Positions 1 through 7,619 of a DNA stretch of 24,148 nt are shown here, one piece after another. Numbering within the stretch: position 1 is the stretch's first letter; each line of letters opens with the position of its first letter. Origin of the DNA: JAVBNO01 sp031551485 (GTDB lineage: Bacteria > Bacillota > Clostridia > Oscillospirales > Ruminococcaceae); the NCBI GenBank assembly GCA_031551485.1, contig JAVBNO010000075.1:1-24148 (forward strand), written 5' to 3'. Below the pieces are notes generated by a model. That model was not told the DNA's origin. It did not search any database and saw nothing but the letters and a program-made list of their open reading frames with translations. Made by a program: the position numbers and the translations under genes.

Positions 1-258
1 CGGGCCGCGACGGGCCCATACTTTTTGGCGCAAAAAGTATGCAAAAACATTTTTCGGGGAAACCACATGGTTTCCCCCAACCCCATCCTTAGGGCGAGGG
101 TACAGGGGCACAGGAAACGTTTGGGCTTTGGGGAGAACGGGTTTGGGTCTGGGTTGAGGAGGTGCAAAACAGGATCATTCGCCTTGCGCATCTGCCTGAT
201 CGTAATCGTATAAGCGCCACTTGGGAGGCGGGCCAGAAGGGTGGCGCCTGTTCATGAA
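1..258. other. Non-coding stretch rich in inverted repeats
   Basis: I see no convincing gene here; a 62-codon open frame at 25-213 has no ribosome binding site and a composition unlike a protein. The stretch holds three inverted repeats: 17-26 with 32-41 (CATACTTTTT/AAAAAGTATG), 56-64 with 69-77 (GGGGAAACC/GGTTTCCCC), and 214-220 with 241-247 (GCGCCAC/GTGGCGC). The first two lie next to each other and may be part of a dispersed intergenic repeat, but only one copy is in the window. Confidence 0.4.
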
Positions 259-293
259 AAAACGATCCATCTGTTTAGCAGATGGATCGTTTT
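259..293 (-). terminator. Intrinsic terminator after HPP gene
   Basis: A perfect 15-bp inverted repeat (259-273 with 279-293) has a 5-nt loop. On the minus strand it is followed by a run of T (258-257 and the arm itself). It sits just after the HPP-family gene and closes the leftward mltG-U32-HPP run. Confidence 0.85.
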
Positions 294-309
294 GGTGCGT
301 ATGACCAGT

Positions 310-795
310 TTATAATAAATCGATCATCCATTTTCGGCAGCCGGCTTTGATGACGGACAAAAGGATGATGCAAAGCAAAGATAAGCCCGCCATCGCCCAG
401 ATATGATCGCTACCGACCAGGGTAAGGGCCAATGCCGCCGCCGAGGGGTGCTCGAAATTGAATACGACCATCAACAGCAGCGCCAATCCGACGGCCAGCG
501 CTTGGCCAATATGCAACATCCAGACCGTGTGTTGGGCCAGCGCCCCATACATCACATGCATGGCTATGCCCGCGATAATGCCCATACAATAGCCCCCAAT
601 GAAAAAACGGGGAGAGCTGGCCCGCTGGTGGGGTACCGTGCAGGCAATGAATGTGCTGGCGCCCAGGGAAGCCACCATCACATCGCTTAAAACATCTTGA
701 AAAATTAAAAGGGCCAGCAAAACGGGGACGGCAGCCAGCGCCTGCAGGATATACCGGGTTTTATTGGTTCTGAATTTCTTGTCGATCCAGTGCAT
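310..795 (-). CDS. HPP family integral membrane protein
   Basis: This 161-residue protein is almost entirely hydrophobic, with about four to five membrane segments (near residues 15-34, 37-56, 64-84, 92-112 and 131-150). The motif EHPSAAALALTLV (residues 115-127) corresponds to the HPP signature. The stretch VASLGASTFIACTVP (41-55) also fits the family, which usually has four membrane helices and about 160-200 residues. Some HPP proteins take part in nitrite transport in plastids and cyanobacteria; the role in Clostridia is not known. GGGGAG precedes the ATG by about 5 nt. The gene is 45 bp downstream of the U32 peptidase gene on the same strand, so it is probably the last gene of that transcript. 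Family assignment is from recognised motifs; function is open. Confidence 0.8.
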   Translation of the reverse strand: MHWIDKKFRTNKTRYILQALAAVPVLLALLIFQDVLSDVMVASLGASTFIACTVPHQRASSPRFFIGGYCMGIIAGIAMHVMYGALAQHTVWMLHIGQALAVGLALLLMVVFNFEHPSAAALALTLVGSDHIWAMAGLSLLCIILLSVIKAGCRKWMIDLL

Positions 796-840
796 ATATC
801 TCCCCTGTTCTCTTTTGGTTTAAGAAGGCTTGGCGTTTGT

Positions 841-2088
841 TTATGCTTTTTCATCCGCCTTTGGCCTGCGCAGCAGCACGCCCGCAGGCAAAGGGCGATC
901 AAAAGCGATTTGCAGTTTTTGCATGGGATGAGGCGCCGCTTCCACCGCATTTCCCTCTTCATCAAACAGCCCCCGGACAACCAATGGCACCGGCGGGCCG
1001 TCCGGCAAGACCGCTTCCAGCGTATCTCCCACAAAAAAGCGGTTGCGCTGGCTTACCAACAGCCGGCCTGCCATGACATCGTAACCATCTACCACGCCGG
1101 CCACTTCCCAATCGCGGATATAGCCGCCGTCCAGGGTATACTGGCCGTCCTTGGGGGTGCCGAAATAGAAACCGGTGTCGTAGGCGCGGTGGCTCACCTT
1201 GCCCACTTCTTCCCGCAGCCAGTCGGGACAGCGGTAATGATTGGGGTCGGAGGCCCAAATGTCCAGCGCCTGGCGGTATGCATTGGTCACCACTCCCACA
1301 TAATAGGCCGCTTTGGCGCGTCCCTCAATTTTCAGGGAGCCCACACCCGCTGCCGCCAGCTTGTCCAGGTGTTCAAGCATGCAAATATCCTTGGCGTTCA
1401 GGATGTAGCTGCCGTTTTCGTCCTCTTCCACCGGATAATACTGCCCGTGGCGTTTTTCCTCCATCAGATGGTATTTCCAGCGGCAGGGCTGGGCGCACTC
1501 GCCCCGGTTGGCGTCACGCCCAATCATATACTGGGACAGAAGGCACCGCCCGGAAAAAGAAAGGCAGACGGCACCGTGGACAAAACACTCCAGCTCCAAT
1601 TCGGGCGGCGTATTTTGCCGGATGGCAGCAATATCAGCCAGGGAAAGCTCCCGTGCCAACACCACCCGCCGGGCACCCAAATGCCAAAACTCCCGCGCCG
1701 TCAGGTAATTGGTAATGCCCGCTTGGGTCGAGATGTGCAAATCCACGACGCCGGCCACCCGTCGGGCTGCCATCAGCACGCCGATGTCCGCCACAATGAA
1801 GGCGTCCACACCGGCATCTGCCACTTCTTTCAAATATTCTTCCAGCCAGTCCGCCTCTTCATTCAGGGGGGTGGTGTTCATGGTGTAATAGACCCGCACA
1901 CCCCGAGCGTGGGCGCTTTGCACCGCCGCCTTTAATCCGGCGGCATCGAAGTTTTTGGACGCGGTGCGCATGGAAAACAACTGCCCGCCTAAGTAGACGG
2001 CGTCGGCGCCATACAAAAGGGCTGCCTCCAGACACTCCCTATCCCCCGCAGGAGCCAAAAGCTCCGGTTTTTTGATTATGCCGTTCAT
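841..2088 (-). CDS. U32 family peptidase / tRNA hydroxylation protein TrhP-like
   Basis: The protein has 415 residues. It opens with the family hallmark PELLAPAGD (8-16) and has the U32 signature ECFVHGAVCLSFSGRCLLSQ at 167-186, followed by ANRGECAQPCRWKY (193-206). The cysteines at 175, 182, 198 and 202 are the conserved set. Members once called collagenase-like peptidases are now known to act in RNA modification: TrhP in 5-hydroxyuridine formation at U34 of tRNA, RlhA on 23S rRNA. The open frame extends upstream to 2289, but that part overlaps mltG and does not look like the family. The ATG at 2088 fits the conserved N-terminus and has AAGGGA upstream. Bacillus keeps yrrN/yrrO, two U32 genes, near the mltG homologue yrrL, which supports the call. 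Which U32 subfamily this is remains uncertain. Confidence 0.85.
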   Translation of the reverse strand: MNGIIKKPELLAPAGDRECLEAALLYGADAVYLGGQLFSMRTASKNFDAAGLKAAVQSAHARGVRVYYTMNTTPLNEEADWLEEYLKEVADAGVDAFIVADIGVLMAARRVAGVVDLHISTQAGITNYLTAREFWHLGARRVVLARELSLADIAAIRQNTPPELELECFVHGAVCLSFSGRCLLSQYMIGRDANRGECAQPCRWKYHLMEEKRHGQYYPVEEDENGSYILNAKDICMLEHLDKLAAAGVGSLKIEGRAKAAYYVGVVTNAYRQALDIWASDPNHYRCPDWLREEVGKVSHRAYDTGFYFGTPKDGQYTLDGGYIRDWEVAGVVDGYDVMAGRLLVSQRNRFFVGDTLEAVLPDGPPVPLVVRGLFDEEGNAVEAAPHPMQKLQIAFDRPLPAGVLLRRPKADEKA

Positions 2089-2170
2089 ATCTATATTTCC
2101 CTTTGCTTTCAAGTTCAAAAAGCGGGCGGGTGGACCCGTCCGCTTTTGGGTATTCAAACGCCTGTAGGCG

Positions 2171-4117
2171 TCATTCTGTTTCCGGCTTCTCAGTCGCCAC
2201 GCCCACCATTTCGCCTTTTGCCTTGGCGATATTGCAGTTTCGTTCGTGTTCTTCCAGTGTTTTTGCATAGTAGTAGGTGCCCTCGGCATCGGTTACGAAA
2301 AAGTAGAATTCGGTTTCGGCGGGGGCAAGGGCCGCCTCTATGGCTTCCATACCGGGGTTACAAATAGGCCCGACCGGCAACCCATGTTTGACATAGGTGT
2401 TGTAAGCGTCATACATCTCCTGGTTGGGGTTCTCTTGGGAATCGGTGGGCTTGATGTTGTCGTTTACATAGAAGATGGTGACGTCGGACTGAAGCAGCGG
2501 GTAAGGCGAATCGGCAGCCAAACGGTTGTGAAAGATGGAGGATACTTTTTCCATATCGGCAAAGGTGCCCGATTCTTTTTGGATGACAGACGCCAGCGTA
2601 ATGACTTCGTCCATAGACATTCCTGAATTTTCCATGCGCTCCAGAATGTTTTCCTTATAGACCCGCTTTTGGAAATTGGCAAAAAACTTTTTCACAACGG
2701 TCATCGGCTGCTCACCCATGTAGAACTCATAGGTATCGGGGAACATGTAACCCTCGTATTCATGGAAGCGCAGCGGGCTTTTGGGCACATCTTTCATAAA
2801 TTCATATTCAAAGTCCCCTGTGTTCAGCGCTTCCAAAAAGTCCTTGGCGCTGCAGACATTTTCCTCTTCCAGTTTGTCGGCAATGTTGTTGATGGTCATG
2901 CCTTCAATAATCGTGATGCGGGCAATGTCGCTGCCATCACCCCGGGTCAGCAAATCGATAATTTCGTCATAGCTAAAATCTTTATTCATGGTGTAAACGC
3001 CGCCACGGAAGGAATCGCCCAGGTTCTTAAAGCCGGCATACAAACGAAATGTAAAGGGCTGATCCACCACGCCGCTGTCCCCCAGCAACCTAATAAAATC
3101 ATTGTAAGAGGCGTCTTTGGGGATGGTCACCGTCACCTGCTCATCCGGCTGGTTTAGTCCGAATAGATCGCTGGCGCTTACCAGGGTAAAGTAAGCCAGA
3201 AAAGCAGAGATGCCCAGCACAATCAAAACAGCTGAAAAAGATTGGGCAAAGCGGATCAGACCGCCGAAACGACCGTCCAAAACTGATTGTCTTTGAGGTC
3301 TGCGCCTGGGTTCGCGGCTTTTTGCCTGCGGAGGATCGGGAATATTGTCAAATTCATTATTATGAATATGCATACGAAAATCGGACTTTGTCTCTTTGGC
3401 CGCCATTGTATTCTTTAAGTCGCCGGCCACTTCGGCGCCGGACACCAAATCCGCCGCCGCATCCCATTTGTCCCCTGCTGGGGGCGGGGGGCTTTGGGGA
3501 CGGGACATGGGCGTGGGCTGTGCAGATTGTGCCGGAGGCACGGCCCGCCGGGACTGCACCGGCATCACCTGACGCGGCGGTTGGGCAGGGGCTGTCTGCT
3601 GCTGGGGTTGTGGGGGCGGCACTGCCGGTTGGTTTTGCACCGGAGGCACGGCCCGCTGGGACTGCACCGGCACCGCCTGACGCGGCGGCTGGGCGGGCGC
3701 ACTCTGCTGCTGGGGTTGTGGGGGCGGCACTGTCGGTTGGTTTTGCACCGGAGGCACAGCCCGCTGGGACTGCACCGGCACCGCCTGACGCGGCGGCTGG
3801 GCGGGTGCTTCGGCAGCAGCGGGCGCAAATTGAAACCGGCCCTCTTGCGCCGGGCGCGAAGGCGTAGGCTGCGAAGGCTCCGCCGGACGCGGGGCGGCAG
3901 CCGGTTTGGCCGGCTGTGGCGCTTCGGCAGCAGCGGGCGCAAATTGGAACCGACCCTCTTGCGCCGGGCGCGAAGGCGCAGGCTGCGAAGGCTCCGCTGG
4001 ACGCGGGGGAACCGGCGAATCTGCCGGTCGCCCGGGTGCGGCCGCAGGCATATTCTCGTCATCGGCCTCTTTGGTCAGCCGATGTATCAGTTCATCAAAA
4101 CGATCGTCTCTGCTCAT
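2171..4117 (-). CDS. mltG: Endolytic murein transglycosylase MltG with a long Pro/Gln-rich N-terminal extension
   Basis: This 648-residue, single-pass membrane protein cleaves nascent peptidoglycan strands and so limits glycan length. The YceG/MltG domain fills the C-terminal half. The segment ASVIQKESG carries the catalytic glutamate (about residue 515), followed by LLQSDVTIFY and YVKHGLPVGPICNPG. A membrane helix lies near residues 292-316, and the sequence before it is basic (REPRRRPQRQ). The start is the ATG at 4117 with GGAGG 7 nt upstream; the frame runs on to 4165 without a site. The unusual part is the first ~225 residues: a cytoplasmic Pro/Gln/Ala-rich tail built of repeats (36- and 38-residue units) that typical MltG proteins of 330-380 residues lack. 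It is the first gene of a leftward run with the U32 and HPP genes. Confidence 0.93.
   Translation of the reverse strand: MSRDDRFDELIHRLTKEADDENMPAAAPGRPADSPVPPRPAEPSQPAPSRPAQEGRFQFAPAAAEAPQPAKPAAAPRPAEPSQPTPSRPAQEGRFQFAPAAAEAPAQPPRQAVPVQSQRAVPPVQNQPTVPPPQPQQQSAPAQPPRQAVPVQSQRAVPPVQNQPAVPPPQPQQQTAPAQPPRQVMPVQSRRAVPPAQSAQPTPMSRPQSPPPPAGDKWDAAADLVSGAEVAGDLKNTMAAKETKSDFRMHIHNNEFDNIPDPPQAKSREPRRRPQRQSVLDGRFGGLIRFAQSFSAVLIVLGISAFLAYFTLVSASDLFGLNQPDEQVTVTIPKDASYNDFIRLLGDSGVVDQPFTFRLYAGFKNLGDSFRGGVYTMNKDFSYDEIIDLLTRGDGSDIARITIIEGMTINNIADKLEEENVCSAKDFLEALNTGDFEYEFMKDVPKSPLRFHEYEGYMFPDTYEFYMGEQPMTVVKKFFANFQKRVYKENILERMENSGMSMDEVITLASVIQKESGTFADMEKVSSIFHNRLAADSPYPLLQSDVTIFYVNDNIKPTDSQENPNQEMYDAYNTYVKHGLPVGPICNPGMEAIEAALAPAETEFYFFVTDAEGTYYYAKTLEEHERNCNIAKAKGEMVGVATEKPETE
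3532..3805 (-). repeat. 108-bp tandem repeat inside mltG (36-residue unit)
   Basis: The 10-mer CCGGAGGCAC starts at 3532, 3640 and 3748, an exact 108-bp period, and the flanking sequence matches closely (about 2.5 copies). Each unit encodes a Pro/Gln-rich block around QPPRQAVPVQSQRAVPP. The frame is kept, so copy-number change would lengthen or shorten the N-terminal tail without disrupting the enzyme. Confidence 0.9.
3807..4013 (-). repeat. 114-bp direct repeat inside mltG (38-residue unit)
   Basis: GCTTCGGCAGCAGCGGGCGC recurs at 3807 and 3921, a 114-bp offset. The following sequence is nearly identical for most of the unit and encodes blocks such as PSRPAQEGRFQFAPAAAEAP. It directly adjoins the 108-bp repeat but is unrelated to it. 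Confidence 0.85.
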
Positions 4118-4299
4118 GGGTAAACCTCCAAAGCGATGTTGGCGAAAAAGGGCGAAAACGCACAATGTGTAAACATTTTATGGCCAATCGCCGGATTTTG
4201 TAAAATTCATTATCTGCTTTATTTTACATGAAAACCAGGGCTTACGCAAGTAAAATTGAATTGTTTTGCCACTTTTGACTTTTTGCTGTGTCAAAGTGT

Positions 4300-4329
4300 A
4301 ACCAAAAAGATATGGTGTTTCATAGTATA
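4300..4329 (+). promoter_or_regulatory. Candidate sigma-K-type promoter for the 26-codon gene
   Basis: AACC (4300-4303), a 17-nt spacer and CATAGTATA (4321-4329) match the mother-cell sigma-K pattern (mACm, 16-17 nt, CATAnnnTA). No good sigma-A -35 box is found at the right distance. It lies about 54 nt before the small gene at 4383. This is a pattern match only. Confidence 0.4.
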
Positions 4330-4382
4330 TACTAAAGAATCAAAAAAGTATCCAAATTAACTCACAGAGAGGTGAATGATTG

Positions 4383-4463
4383 GTGAGAGGCTTTGGCAAC
4401 GATAACTGCATGTGGATTTTGCTGTTGGCAGTATGCATTCTTTGCTTCTGCAATAACAACTAA
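4383..4463 (+). CDS. Small Gly/Cys hydrophobic peptide (26 codons), sporulation-type
   Basis: A GTG-started frame encodes 26 residues: an N-terminal RGFGNDNC, a hydrophobic helix (WILLLAVCILCF) and a polar CNNN tail. GAGAGGTG lies about 8 nt upstream of the GTG, and a strong terminator (4496-4563) follows. Clostridial genomes carry many short peptides with this layout (GFGNxxC, membrane helix, Cys/Asn tail), often annotated as hypothetical or YjcZ-like sporulation peptides. The upstream sigma-K-like promoter is consistent with that. An ATG four nucleotides upstream is in a different frame. The gene is isolated between two leftward operons, so its own promoter is needed. Function unknown. Confidence 0.6.
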   Translation: MRGFGNDNCMWILLLAVCILCFCNNN

Positions 4464-4495
4464 ACGCAGCCAACCTGCCCATGGAGACCCCCACG

Positions 4496-4563
4496 AAAAA
4501 CCCTCCGTCCACCACAGCACATGAAAGAATCTCTTTCATGTAGTGGCGTTTCGGAGGGTTTTT
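4496..4563. terminator. Bidirectional intrinsic terminator
   Basis: AAAAACCCTCCG (4496-4507) pairs with CGGAGGGTTTTT (4552-4563). An inner stem (CCAC/GTGG, then CATGAAAGA/TCTTTCATG) extends the hairpin. T-runs exist on both strands, so it can end the rightward small gene and the leftward folate gene that stops at 4586. Confidence 0.85.
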
Positions 4564-4585
4564 CACTGCGCAGGCGCAAAAAATA

Positions 4586-5173
4586 TTAGTTTCCAATCTG
4601 CTCCTTTGGGGTCAGCAACACATCGACAGACCGGTCATGAACATCGACAGGCAGGGCATCGGCCAGCAACGGGGGATAACAAAGCCCCACCGTCACCGCC
4701 GACGTTTCGGCCAGCAGCCGGTCGTAGTAGCCGCCACCATAGCCAAGGCGATAGCCTTTGCGGTCAAACGCGAGGCCGGGTACAACGATCAAGCCTGCCT
4801 CGGCCACCTTCACAAGGGGCCAGCGCGGGTCATTCGCCAAAGGCTCCAGAATGCCAAAGGCGGATAGGACCAGCCCCGCAAAGTCATCAATGGCAAAAAA
4901 GCCAAGCCGGGTCTTATCCAGACATCGGGGCACCGCCACCGTCTTGCCCTCGGCCCATGCCGCCCCGATGATGGGGCGGGTGTCTACTTCCTCGGGGGTG
5001 GAGAGATAGCAAAGCACTACCTTGGCCTTTTTCCAGGCGGGCAGCGCCAAAAGGCGCGCCGCCAGCGCCACATCAAACGCCGCCTTTTGCGCCGGGTCAA
5101 TGGCGGCACGGATGGCTCGCATTTCACGCCGCAAGGCCCTTTTGGCCTCCGCCGTATTTTCCAATGGCCTCAT
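4586..5173 (-). CDS. 5-formyltetrahydrofolate cyclo-ligase
   Basis: The enzyme converts 5-formyl-THF to 5,10-methenyl-THF with ATP, returning a storage or inhibitory folate to the active pool. The 195-residue product carries the family motif GYRLGYGGGYYDRLL (about residues 140-154) and PEEVDTRP (about 60-67). It is homologous to YqgN/MTHFS. Three in-frame ATGs exist (5197, 5182, 5173). I chose 5173 because it overlaps the TGA of the DJ-1 gene in an ATGA arrangement and gives a normal family length (about 180-200). It is the last gene of the thyX run and ends at a strong terminator. ThyX at the head of the run consumes methylene-THF and releases THF, so folate recycling fits this transcript. 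Confidence 0.92.
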   Translation of the reverse strand: MRPLENTAEAKRALRREMRAIRAAIDPAQKAAFDVALAARLLALPAWKKAKVVLCYLSTPEEVDTRPIIGAAWAEGKTVAVPRCLDKTRLGFFAIDDFAGLVLSAFGILEPLANDPRWPLVKVAEAGLIVVPGLAFDRKGYRLGYGGGYYDRLLAETSAVTVGLCYPPLLADALPVDVHDRSVDVLLTPKEQIGN

Positions 5174-5742
5174 TGTTCCCATGTGCCGGGCGGACAATAG
5201 AGAGAGTCCGCCAATATCGCGGCCCGTTCCCGACCCAGCAGCGCCGCCACCAGCGCCAGGCCAAAGGGGATGGCGCAGCCCATGCTGCGGGCCGTGATGA
5301 TTTTGCCGGCTTGCTCGACAACGCCGCCGGTGTAATGGGCCCCTTGCAGCTGGGTCTCATAGCCGGGAAAGCAGGTGGCTTTTTGGCCCACCAGCAAATT
5401 TCGATGTCCTAAAATAGAGGGGGCGGCGCAAATGGCGCCTATCCACAAATCGTTTTGGATTGCCAAATCAATACAGCTTTGCACCACCGCGGATTTTTCC
5501 AGGTTGAGTGTGCCGGGCATACCGCCGGGCAGCACAATCATTTGGGCCTTGGCGGGGTCGAGGTCATTTTCGGCCAGGTCGCATACCACGCGAATGCCGT
5601 GGGAGCCGGTGACAGTCACTTTCCCTTCGCCGCTGCCACCCACCGCCACAAGGCAGACCGGCAGCTCCGCCCGTCGCAAAATGTCGGCGGTGACCAGCGC
5701 TTCACATTCTTCGCATCCGGCCGCCACAAAAATGTCGATCAT
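5170..5742 (-). CDS. DJ-1/PfpI family protein (ThiJ/YajL-like)
   Basis: The 190-residue protein has the DJ-1 fold signature. Cys105 sits in the nucleophile elbow GAICAAPSILG, and Glu14 in GCEECEALVTADILRRA (9-25) matches the Glu18 that tunes the Cys in human DJ-1. Family members act as deglycase/glyoxalase-III-type or redox stress proteins; the substrate here cannot be told. Length is the usual ~190. The start at 5742 has a near-perfect AAGGAGG about 8 nt upstream; the open frame continues to 5868 but overlaps the upstream GNAT gene. It is 26 bp after the GNAT gene and overlaps the cyclo-ligase start by 4 nt, so translation is likely coupled. Confidence 0.9.
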   Translation of the reverse strand: MIDIFVAAGCEECEALVTADILRRAELPVCLVAVGGSGEGKVTVTGSHGIRVVCDLAENDLDPAKAQMIVLPGGMPGTLNLEKSAVVQSCIDLAIQNDLWIGAICAAPSILGHRNLLVGQKATCFPGYETQLQGAHYTGGVVEQAGKIITARSMGCAIPFGLALVAALLGRERAAILADSLYCPPGTWEQ

Positions 5743-5768
5743 ACCTTCAATCCTCCTTATCCCTTTGC

Positions 5769-6668
5769 CTATTCCATGATGAACGCCAGATAACCGTCCG
5801 CAAAACCGTCGGCAGCCTTGGGCGTTGGGATATACCACTTGGCCATGGCCCGGGGCACCACTTCGCACGGATAGGGCAATTCGTCAACCGGATAGGCTTC
5901 CCCCACCGGCAAACGCACCTTGGCCGTGTCGCCGCCCAATATCCTGAGCAGATATTGCACTGCCGGCGTAAAATCAGCCTTGGGCCAGATGAGTTCTTTG
6001 AAGAGAAGGGTGTTTTTTTCTTTTTCCACAATGGCAAAGCCATTGTGGCCTCCCGCTTCTATGGCCATCACACCGCCGCCCAGCGTAGCGGACAACGCCT
6101 GCTGGTGGACAACGGCGTCGGTCTGCCACCGCACAAAAAGGGGCAATGTGTGAAAGGCGGCTTCCCGGGCTTGGTGATACGCGGCGGGATCGGCAGGAGC
6201 CATCTGCCCCTCCCAATTCCCTTCTTTGGCCGGCACCGTATATTCGGTCATGGAAAAAGCGGTGACAAAGCCCCTGTTTCGGTAAAAATCAAAAAGGCTT
6301 TTGCTGCCCGGCGCCAAAAGGGATAAGGCCATGCCTTGGGCCTGCAAATGGTCATGGGCCGCCGCCAGCAGACGGGTGGAGAAGCCTTTGCCCTGGGCAT
6401 CGGGGTGGGTGGCCACCGCGTAAATGTAAGCGGCGGGATAAAATGTCCCCGCCAGCCCCACCGACGCAGGCGGCATGAAAAGCATGGCGGCAATTTGCCT
6501 TTGGCCATTTTCTTCCTCCTCCAGCACCAGCGCCTCTTCGGGCTTAAAGCGGAGGCGGAAAAAGAGGTCGATATATTCTTCCCCGTCGGGAAAGCACAAG
6601 TCCCAAATTGTTTTCAGGCGGGGAACGTCTTTATGGGTTGCGGTACGTATTTGCATTTGATCATCCAT
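5769..6668 (-). CDS. GNAT family N-acetyltransferase (two-domain, Eis-like layout)
   Basis: The 299-residue protein has an N-terminal GNAT domain with acetyl-CoA-binding motif A as VATHPDAQGKGFSTRLL (85-101) and the later segment FDFYRNRGFVTAFSMTEY. The C-terminal half (about 150-299) is a second, poorly conserved domain, so the layout recalls larger Eis-type acetyltransferases rather than single-domain ones. The substrate is unknown. The start used (6668) lies 1 bp after the stop of the DUF2156 gene; a second ATG at 6656 is possible. No strong ribosome binding site is seen, which fits translational coupling within the operon. Confidence 0.85.
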   Translation of the reverse strand: MDDQMQIRTATHKDVPRLKTIWDLCFPDGEEYIDLFFRLRFKPEEALVLEEEENGQRQIAAMLFMPPASVGLAGTFYPAAYIYAVATHPDAQGKGFSTRLLAAAHDHLQAQGMALSLLAPGSKSLFDFYRNRGFVTAFSMTEYTVPAKEGNWEGQMAPADPAAYHQAREAAFHTLPLFVRWQTDAVVHQQALSATLGGGVMAIEAGGHNGFAIVEKEKNTLLFKELIWPKADFTPAVQYLLRILGGDTAKVRLPVGEAYPVDELPYPCEVVPRAMAKWYIPTPKAADGFADGYLAFIME

Positions 6669-6669
6669 T

Positions 6670-7584
6670 CTATTTCACGGGTTCATCCGACCATACGGCC
6701 AGATGCTTTTCCACCATCATCACCGGGTCGTAGGAAAGCTTGGCGTGGCGCAAACCCTCCACACCCATATCCTCTTCTCGGTTCAGGTAAATGATTTCGG
6801 GATATTTTGCCCGAATATACCGGGCAAATTCCCGGTTGATGATAGGATAGGCGCCCTGTATTTCGCCAAAGGCTTTTTCAATGTGGACATCGTAGGTGTC
6901 GGCACTCAAGCGGTCGCCCATTGTAAAGGCAATCACCCTGCCGCCGGCGCGGATGAGCCCGCCCTCCAGCTCCATGGCAAAAAAGTGGTTGAAGCTTTGG
7001 CGGACGGCGCAAGCCTCCGCCGCCAGGTCCCGGTCGCCGGCACAGCCGTTAAGGCGGCACCATTCTTCGCTCATCAACCGGCACTCCGCTATGTTTTCCA
7101 GGGTGATGGGCTCGAAAGACCAGTCGGGGTTATTTTCCACAAAGCGGTTGATATGGTTGCGCTTGGCGTGGAGTTTTTTGCCCGCCAGCGTCGCCAGCGA
7201 CTCGGCCAAATACAAATAGTCAAAATTGTCCCGCATTTCGGTGTAAGCAAAGCGGCCGGGGAACGCCACGTCCAATTCCGCTTTATTTTCAGGCGTCACG
7301 CCCATCATCATAAAAGGGCAGCCTTCGGCATCGGCAAAGGCTTTCATCCTTTCAATCACCGGGCGGATGTCGCCGCTGCCGGCGGGGTACAAAAACCGAT
7401 ACTTTCCGGGGTGGCCTACCCGCACCACCAAATAGTTGTCTACCTGGGCCACAAATTCCTGATATGTTTCGGCCCAAATAAATGTATTGACAAAATTATG
7501 CTCGCAGCCGCGCATATTTCCTTTAAACAGTAACGGATCCATCCAGCTTTTGTCGGACAGTTCCACCATTTTAAATTCAATCAT
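6670..7584 (-). CDS. DUF2156 (phosphatidylglycerol lysyltransferase C-terminal-like) protein
   Basis: The 304-residue protein matches soluble clostridial DUF2156 proteins: KKLHAKRNHINRF (136-148) and, near the C-terminus, YLNREEDMGVEGLRHAKLSY are hallmark segments. The domain is a GNAT-like fold related to the catalytic part of MprF, which transfers amino acids from tRNA to lipids. This version lacks membrane helices, so an aminoacyl-transfer role is possible but unproven. The start at 7584 has AAAGGAA about 13 nt upstream, a long spacing; an ATG six codons in is an alternative. It follows the tmk-like gene by 35 bp and adjoins a second GNAT-fold gene. Confidence 0.87.
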   Translation of the reverse strand: MIEFKMVELSDKSWMDPLLFKGNMRGCEHNFVNTFIWAETYQEFVAQVDNYLVVRVGHPGKYRFLYPAGSGDIRPVIERMKAFADAEGCPFMMMGVTPENKAELDVAFPGRFAYTEMRDNFDYLYLAESLATLAGKKLHAKRNHINRFVENNPDWSFEPITLENIAECRLMSEEWCRLNGCAGDRDLAAEACAVRQSFNHFFAMELEGGLIRAGGRVIAFTMGDRLSADTYDVHIEKAFGEIQGAYPIINREFARYIRAKYPEIIYLNREEDMGVEGLRHAKLSYDPVMMVEKHLAVWSDEPVK

Positions 7585-7619
7585 ATTGTAAAGATATTCC
7601 TTTCTTATGGGGCAAGGTA

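Noticed and set aside
25..213. 62-codon open frame at the left edge
   Set aside because: No ribosome binding site, lies across inverted repeats, and has no protein-like composition.
790..1935. A 381-codon plus-strand open frame
   Set aside because: Antisense to the U32 peptidase gene; no family features.
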